From the NCBI GenBank assembly GCA_023663145.1, contig JAMPHZ010000024.1, positions 1 to 41,531 on the forward strand: a stretch of DNA of 41,531 bases. Reading direction: 5' to 3'. Shown here in pieces: positions 37,954 through 41,531 of this stretch. The notes under the pieces are model-generated. The model saw only the letters and a list, made by a program, of their open reading frames with translations, was not told the DNA's origin and did not search any database. The translations under genes were made by a program, and so were the position numbers. Within the stretch, counting starts at the first letter, position 1; every line of letters starts with the position of its first letter. The stretch comes from Odoribacter sp. (GTDB lineage Bacteria > Bacteroidota > Bacteroidia > Bacteroidales > Muribaculaceae).

Positions 37954-38045
37954 TGAGGCTGCGCAATCCCTTCCCAAACGCCATTCTTTGATATTTTGGA
38001 TATGTTATCAAGCATAATCAGAACGAAAAATCAAGCTATTTTCAT

Positions 38046-38053
38046 TATCTTTG
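38046..38053 (+). promoter_or_regulatory. -7 promoter box before the broken regulator and nuclease genes
   Basis: TATCTTTG matches TAnnTTTG, 24 nt before the ATG at 38078. A -33 TTTG is not visible. It could drive the remnant regulator and the downstream nuclease operon as one transcript. Confidence 0.5.
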
Positions 38054-38077
38054 CGTTCAAATCATATTTCTTGATTT

Positions 38078-38275
38078 ATGGAAGATTTAAATCGTCTCAA
38101 AGTAGTTCTCGTAGAGAAGAAAAAAACGAGCAAATGACTTGCTGAAGAACTCGGTAAAAACCCATCAACCGTTTCTAAGTGGTGCACAAATGTTAGTCAA
38201 CCGGATTTATACACTTTTAAACGGATTGCTCAGTCATTAGATATCCCGTTATCAGAACTCCTAATATTAGATTGA
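38078..38275 (+). pseudogene. Cro/C1-type HTH regulator interrupted by an in-frame TGA
   Basis: The frame reads MEDLNRLKVVLVEKKKTSK, then TGA at 38135-38137, then LAEELGKNPSTVSKWCTNV, QPDLYTFKRIAQSLDI and a normal TGA end. This is a compact Xre-family regulator of 65 codons common in Bacteroidota, in which the interrupted position is usually Trp (KWLAE), so a single TGG to TGA change explains it. Length and helix-turn-helix are otherwise complete. The stop may inactivate a repressor of the following nuclease operon, or the base may be a sequencing error. No selenocysteine element is apparent. Confidence 0.75.
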
Positions 38276-38387
38276 TTGACTTGTGCAGACATATTTCAGA
38301 GAAAGTTATAATTCACCAACCTACTGCATTCTTGATGCCGATGCTCTATCAAAGCCTTTTAGTCAGGAATTAGAATTATAAATCGCA

Positions 38388-39056
38388 ATGATTCACAGCA
38401 CCTATTATCATAAGGATACACATGAAGACCCGAAGACTTCTACAGTCTTTGAGTCTATGCTTATGTTGCCGGATGAACTGTTTTGGAAGATATTGAGGCA
38501 AGCTTGTTTTGACAATGATAATCTACCATTTGTGGCTGGTAAAATTGAATCCTATGACTTTTGGCCTCATTGGAATCCAACAAAAACAACGAACTCTAAT
38601 CTTGTAGAACCAGATTTGTTCATTCGATTCCAATTGTTTGATGTAATTATAGAAGCCAAGTACAGCGAGGATGGAGGGCAATATTTTCAGCAATGGAAAA
38701 ATGAGATACAGGCATATTATAACGAATATGACGATGATAACAAGGAGGTATATTTCATTGCTGTCGGAGGTAATGCTGATAAGCAAACCGAGTCTGTGGA
38801 ATTGGCAAAAAATATTGCAGTTAATAAATGTACGTGGTTATCACTTTTGATTCAAGTAGCCAAATACAAAGAGGAATTGGGTAGAATGTCTTTCAGGACT
38901 GACGAGTGTAGTTCTCTTCTCAGAATACTTGATTTGACAGAACTTGGATTCAATATCCATGGGGTGTATAATATCCACTGGTTTAATGAACTTGAACGAA
39001 CTTCCCCGTATATATTCACGGAATCCATATCAACACTTAAAACATTTTTCAGATGA
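38388..39056 (+). CDS. PD-(D/E)XK superfamily nuclease, candidate defence effector
   Basis: A 222-residue protein with the nuclease core: an N-terminal helix carrying Glu22 (VFESMLMLPDELFWKI), strand VEPDLFI with Asp76, and VIIEAKYSED with Glu89 and Lys91, followed by QYFQQWKNEIQAYYNEY. This is the PD-x12-E-x-K arrangement of Mg-dependent endonucleases of the restriction superfamily. The remaining C-terminal helices are not recognised. The gene is more AT-rich than the first 20 kb. It lies 112 nt after the broken regulator and overlaps the next gene by 4 nt (ATGA). DNA cleavage is inferred; no specificity domain is seen. Confidence 0.75.
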   Translation: MIHSTYYHKDTHEDPKTSTVFESMLMLPDELFWKILRQACFDNDNLPFVAGKIESYDFWPHWNPTKTTNSNLVEPDLFIRFQLFDVIIEAKYSEDGGQYFQQWKNEIQAYYNEYDDDNKEVYFIAVGGNADKQTESVELAKNIAVNKCTWLSLLIQVAKYKEELGRMSFRTDECSSLLRILDLTELGFNIHGVYNIHWFNELERTSPYIFTESISTLKTFFR

Positions 39057-39706
39057 GTAAAGAATTAGATAACGCATTTGTAGATGTACGTAATGCCTTC
39101 CGTCTATTGGCCAGGTATCAATCTGGGGTGCTTGATATTGTAGGATATATTCGCGAGCATACTCCATTTACAGATATGTGGGGAAGAAGATTGTTTTGCG
39201 ATACTCTACATAGGAAAGGTGGATGTCCTGATGGATATGCCAATCTTGCAGTGTGGAGCGATATGTGGAGCTGGGATTTTATATATAACTATCTATTTGA
39301 ATATTACTTCGGCCAAGTAAAGATTCAACGTAAGATTGTGGAAATGTCAGTTATTCAAGTTTCTGACGATGGATTCTATAAATCATATAATGAACAACCG
39401 TCGGCTACAAATATAGCGACATTTGCCCCTACTGCTGAATCCAACTCTTTGATTGTAATTACCGCCGGTCATAATGCATGGATGCAAGATGATGAAGAGG
39501 AAGATAGTGATGCGTTCTTTCATAAATTTTTAGCAAGCGAACAAGAAACAGTCATCTTTAAGGATGAAAAAGGTGCATGGGCGATAACAAAGAAATACCC
39601 GATGCAGAGATTCTCTTCTCAAAAAGACGCTGACAAGGTACTGTCTGATTTCGGACGGATTATTAAAGATAACACAGGTATTGATCTTTTTAAGTTTTGG
39701 AAATGA
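39053..39706 (+). CDS. Unknown partner protein of the PD-(D/E)XK nuclease
   Basis: A 217-residue protein without signal peptide or transmembrane helix. The N-terminal half is aromatic-rich (RLFCDTLHRKGGCPDGYANLAVWSDMWSWDFIYNYLFEYYFG, where WSDMWSWDF is distinctive). The middle has the acidic run DDEEEDSD. The C-terminal third (FHKFLASEQETVIFKDEKG, IIKDNTGIDLFKFWK) looks like a small alpha/beta domain. I recognise no family. Its ATG overlaps the nuclease stop, so both are made together; it may be a specificity, sensor or immunity subunit. Its own stop overlaps the next micro-ORF in the same way. Confidence 0.7.
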   Translation: MSKELDNAFVDVRNAFRLLARYQSGVLDIVGYIREHTPFTDMWGRRLFCDTLHRKGGCPDGYANLAVWSDMWSWDFIYNYLFEYYFGQVKIQRKIVEMSVIQVSDDGFYKSYNEQPSATNIATFAPTAESNSLIVITAGHNAWMQDDEEEDSDAFFHKFLASEQETVIFKDEKGAWAITKKYPMQRFSSQKDADKVLSDFGRIIKDNTGIDLFKFWK

Positions 39707-39819
39707 CGGCCCAAAATAACACATATTATCACATGTTGATTGAAGAAGCCTTTGCTAATGTTTATAAGGCAATCCAAGATATGATGAAAGATCCAGATGC
39801 CGATTTGAATATGTCATAG
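39703..39819 (+). CDS. Translationally coupled micro-ORF of 38 codons
   Basis: Begins MTAQNNTYYHMLIEEAFANV with an ATG overlapping the preceding stop (ATGA), the same coupling used by the two genes before it. It ends DADLNMS at TAG 39817-39819. The same frame stays open for another 21 codons after TAG (FAMLAAFPDEIQW and so on), so it may be the first part of a longer, mutated gene. It is predicted to be helical; no family recognised. Confidence 0.45.
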   Translation: MTAQNNTYYHMLIEEAFANVYKAIQDMMKDPDADLNMS

Positions 39820-39910
39820 TTTGCAATGTTAGCTGCGTTCCCTGATGAGATTCAATGGAGTCAATGCCATAGTGTAACTTTATAGGTAACTCGCCCGGAT
39901 CTCATTAAAC

Positions 39911-39955
39911 TAAAAATCGATAATAATCTATGAATTAGATTATTATCGATTTTTA
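39911..39955. terminator. Perfect 20-bp hairpin, likely bidirectional terminator
   Basis: TAAAAATCGATAATAATCTA and its exact complement enclose the loop TGAAT. The arms end in runs of A on one side and T on the other, so it can stop transcription in both directions. It follows the nuclease operon and precedes the integrase promoter. Confidence 0.75.
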
Positions 39956-39980
39956 AGGTGGTGCCACCAGAACCTGAGTT

Positions 39981-40193
39981 TGTGAATTGTGGCGAATGAT
40001 GATGAAATGCAATGTTGCGCAAAACGATGAATAATAGCGCAATATGAATTTTGGCTGAATTTTGAGTTTTCACGGAAATTCAAAAAACGTGGTGACCTGC
40101 GTGGTGACCCGACTTGACAAAACGTGGTTTGAGTTGTTATATTTGCAGAACCAAAACGATTGATAGTGAATGACTGTGAATCGTGGCGAATGA
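39981..40193 (+). repeat. Direct repeats flanking the integrase promoter
   Basis: TGTGAATYGTGGCGAATGA occurs at 39981-39999 and 40175-40193 (18 of 19 identical, 194 bp apart). Between them GTGGTGACC occurs twice, at 40089-40097 and 40101-40109. Such repeats next to a tyrosine recombinase are typical of arm-type integrase or excisionase binding sites at an att end. Confidence 0.6.
40113..40145 (+). promoter_or_regulatory. Promoter of the integrase gene
   Basis: CTTG at 40113-40116, a 21-nt spacer and TATATTTG at 40138-40145 fit the -33/-7 consensus. The start codon is 68 nt further on, and the 3' copy of the 19-bp direct repeat lies in that leader. Confidence 0.65.
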
Positions 40194-40213
40194 ATTTAGC
40201 AACACAAAATAAG

Positions 40214-41531
40214 ATGGCAACAACACCCTCTCCGAAGAAATTGACCCCGTTTCATGTCCGCAACAAGGATTTGAAGAAGGAAACCGCGACCCTATTTATC
40301 CGCGTACATACCCGCAAGATTGATGTTCTTGTTTCGACGCTCCTGCAAGTGGAGGTGAGCGAGTGGCTCAAAGCGACCGCTTCGCCCCGTGCGTGGCTGG
40401 CACATCAGAAAAAGAATTACCAACTTCACGCCAAACTGACGCAGATTGAAGGCATCGTGAAATCCCACCTCGCCAAACTCAATTTTGACCGTGAGGCTCT
40501 TGACATGGATGTGCGCTACATTTCCGAGCCGGAGAAAGTCGAGGCTGAACGAAAGGCGAAAGAGGAAGCGGCGGAAGCAGAACGCAAGGTTTTGGCTAAG
40601 AAAGAGGCTGCGAAAGAAAAAGCCCGTAAGAAAGCCGAGGAGAAGAAACGCATCGAAGATGAGAAGAACCGTCTTATCTGGCCGTTCCTCATTCAGTTTG
40701 TCGAAGACATCAAGAGTGGCGCACGAAAGATTGGAAGCAAGGACTATTCCGCTGGATCTTGCAAGACATGGAAAAGTTACGTTGGAGTTTATGAAGGCTT
40801 CGACCCGTTGCATCAGTTCGGTTGGGCAGACATCAACCGCGCCTTTGTAAGTCGCTACATCAACTATCTCCGGCGCCACGGCTATATGCCAAAGGTTGTA
40901 AACAAGCATATGACCAATCTGAAAGCACTTATCAACGCCGCTTTCATTGACGGAGTCCATGACAACCAACGCGCCGCTTCGCTCATAGTCAAAAACAAGA
41001 TTGAAAACCGCGACAAGGCAGTAGAGATTTATCTCACCGAGGAAGAGTTGCAAGCACTCTATGAAATGCCGTTGACCGGAAAGAAAGAGCATGTGCGCGA
41101 TGTTTTTCTCATTGGTTGCTATACCTGTCAGCGAGTCAGTGACTATAACAATCTCAACAAAGACCATTTTGAAACGACGCGGAAAGGCACACGCATCATT
41201 AGGTTGGTACAGCAGAAAACTAAGACCGAGGTGACAATACCGGTGATGAACGAGAACCTTATTGTCATCTGTGAGAAATATGGTTACAATATTCCGAAAG
41301 CCAACGAGCAGGTGCTGAACCGCTACATCAAGGATATTCTTGAAGATTTATCAGAGAGTGTACCGACACTGAAAGAAAAAGTGCCGACAAATCTGACTAT
41401 GAAGCAGAAGGACGCGCTGAAGAAAGAAGGCAAGGAGCCGGAAACCGACCTGAACGGCAACGTTCTACTTCCACGCTTCAAATGTGTGACGAGCCACACC
41501 GCCCGACGCACCGGAATCACCAACATGTATC
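40214..41531 (+). CDS. Tyrosine recombinase/integrase, cut by the window edge
   Basis: An open frame of 439 codons from ATG 40214 (MATTPSPKKLTPFHVRN) runs past the right edge. The N-terminal arm-binding region is followed by a Lys/Glu-rich coiled coil at about 112-156. A SAM-like core-binding domain (WKSYVGVYEGFDPLHQFGWADINRAFVSRY region, VVNKHMTNLKALINAAF) comes next. The catalytic domain shows CYTCQRVSDYNNL (first Arg) and HTARRTGITN (His-x-x-Arg). The Tyr nucleophile would lie beyond the edge. This matches Bacteroidota integrases of genomic islands and conjugative elements. The coiled-coil insertion is unusually charged. Confidence 0.92.
   Translation, partial: MATTPSPKKLTPFHVRNKDLKKETATLFIRVHTRKIDVLVSTLLQVEVSEWLKATASPRAWLAHQKKNYQLHAKLTQIEGIVKSHLAKLNFDREALDMDVRYISEPEKVEAERKAKEEAAEAERKVLAKKEAAKEKARKKAEEKKRIEDEKNRLIWPFLIQFVEDIKSGARKIGSKDYSAGSCKTWKSYVGVYEGFDPLHQFGWADINRAFVSRYINYLRRHGYMPKVVNKHMTNLKALINAAFIDGVHDNQRAASLIVKNKIENRDKAVEIYLTEEELQALYEMPLTGKKEHVRDVFLIGCYTCQRVSDYNNLNKDHFETTRKGTRIIRLVQQKTKTEVTIPVMNENLIVICEKYGYNIPKANEQVLNRYIKDILEDLSESVPTLKEKVPTNLTMKQKDALKKEGKEPETDLNGNVLLPRFKCVTSHTARRTGITNMY

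Noticed and set aside
38135..38137. TGA as a selenocysteine codon
   Set aside because: The position is Trp in this regulator family, no SECIS-like hairpin follows and the protein class does not use selenocysteine.
40292..41167. 291-codon minus-strand frame at the right edge
   Set aside because: It is the reverse of the integrase; the forward frame has clear tyrosine-recombinase motifs while this one shows only Phe/Leu runs opposite the Lys/Glu coiled coil.

Overview
The window comes from a Bacteroidota chromosome, most likely order Bacteroidales and possibly a gut Muribaculaceae-type genome. This is inferred from a SusC/SusD-type polysaccharide locus with a DUF6377 regulator, GH97 and SusE/F-like lipoproteins, and from promoters fitting the Bacteroidales TTTG/TAnnTTTG consensus. 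No rRNA or tRNA was recognised.

Layout. (1) 1-5325 holds forward housekeeping genes: a degenerate M23-like membrane protein, a small lipoprotein, dxr, rseP and an RlmI-type rRNA methyltransferase. It closes with a strong convergent terminator. (2) 5367-6287 holds a YCII-like protein and a DJ-1/PfpI protein on the minus strand. (3) 6376-19550 is a glycan utilisation locus: a membrane-spanning DUF6377 regulator, then susC, susD, a five-repeat SusE/F lipoprotein, a GH27-like lipoprotein hydrolase, a GH97 alpha-glucosidase (inverting type by its motifs) and a second SusF-like protein with a short C-terminal sorting-like motif. Together they would bind, import and hydrolyse an alpha-linked glycan. 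(4) 19633-21865 is an AT-rich minus-strand pair, a DUF262 protein plus a protein with a HEPN-type R-x4-H motif, a probable defence module. (5) 22227-26791 is minus-strand metabolism: a flavin oxidoreductase, a coupled three-gene cassette (stand-alone adenylation domain, GNAT acetyltransferase, alpha/beta hydrolase) and a YdeI/OmpD-like protein.

(6) 26990-35224 is a minus-strand operon for a tripartite MacAB-TolC-like pump (TolC, FtsX-type permease, HlyD adaptor, ATPase), ending in a sigma-54-dependent response regulator and a soluble histidine kinase. A well-spaced sigma-54 -24/-12 element lies just before the TolC gene, and a perfect 22-bp palindrome lies about 110 bp upstream of the predicted start. 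I read this as a self-contained, self-regulated unit. (7) 36031-37953 encodes an exported UGSC-family-like protein with Cys in the redox motif.

(8) 38046-41531 looks like the edge of a mobile island. It holds a Cro/C1-type regulator broken by an in-frame TGA, a PD-(D/E)XK nuclease, an overlapping unknown partner, an overlapping micro-ORF, a perfect 20-bp hairpin, direct repeats and a tyrosine recombinase running off the right edge. The best candidates for an undescribed system are this nuclease operon, the DUF262/HEPN pair and the adenylation/GNAT/hydrolase cassette. All assignments are by eye from motifs; no database search was run.
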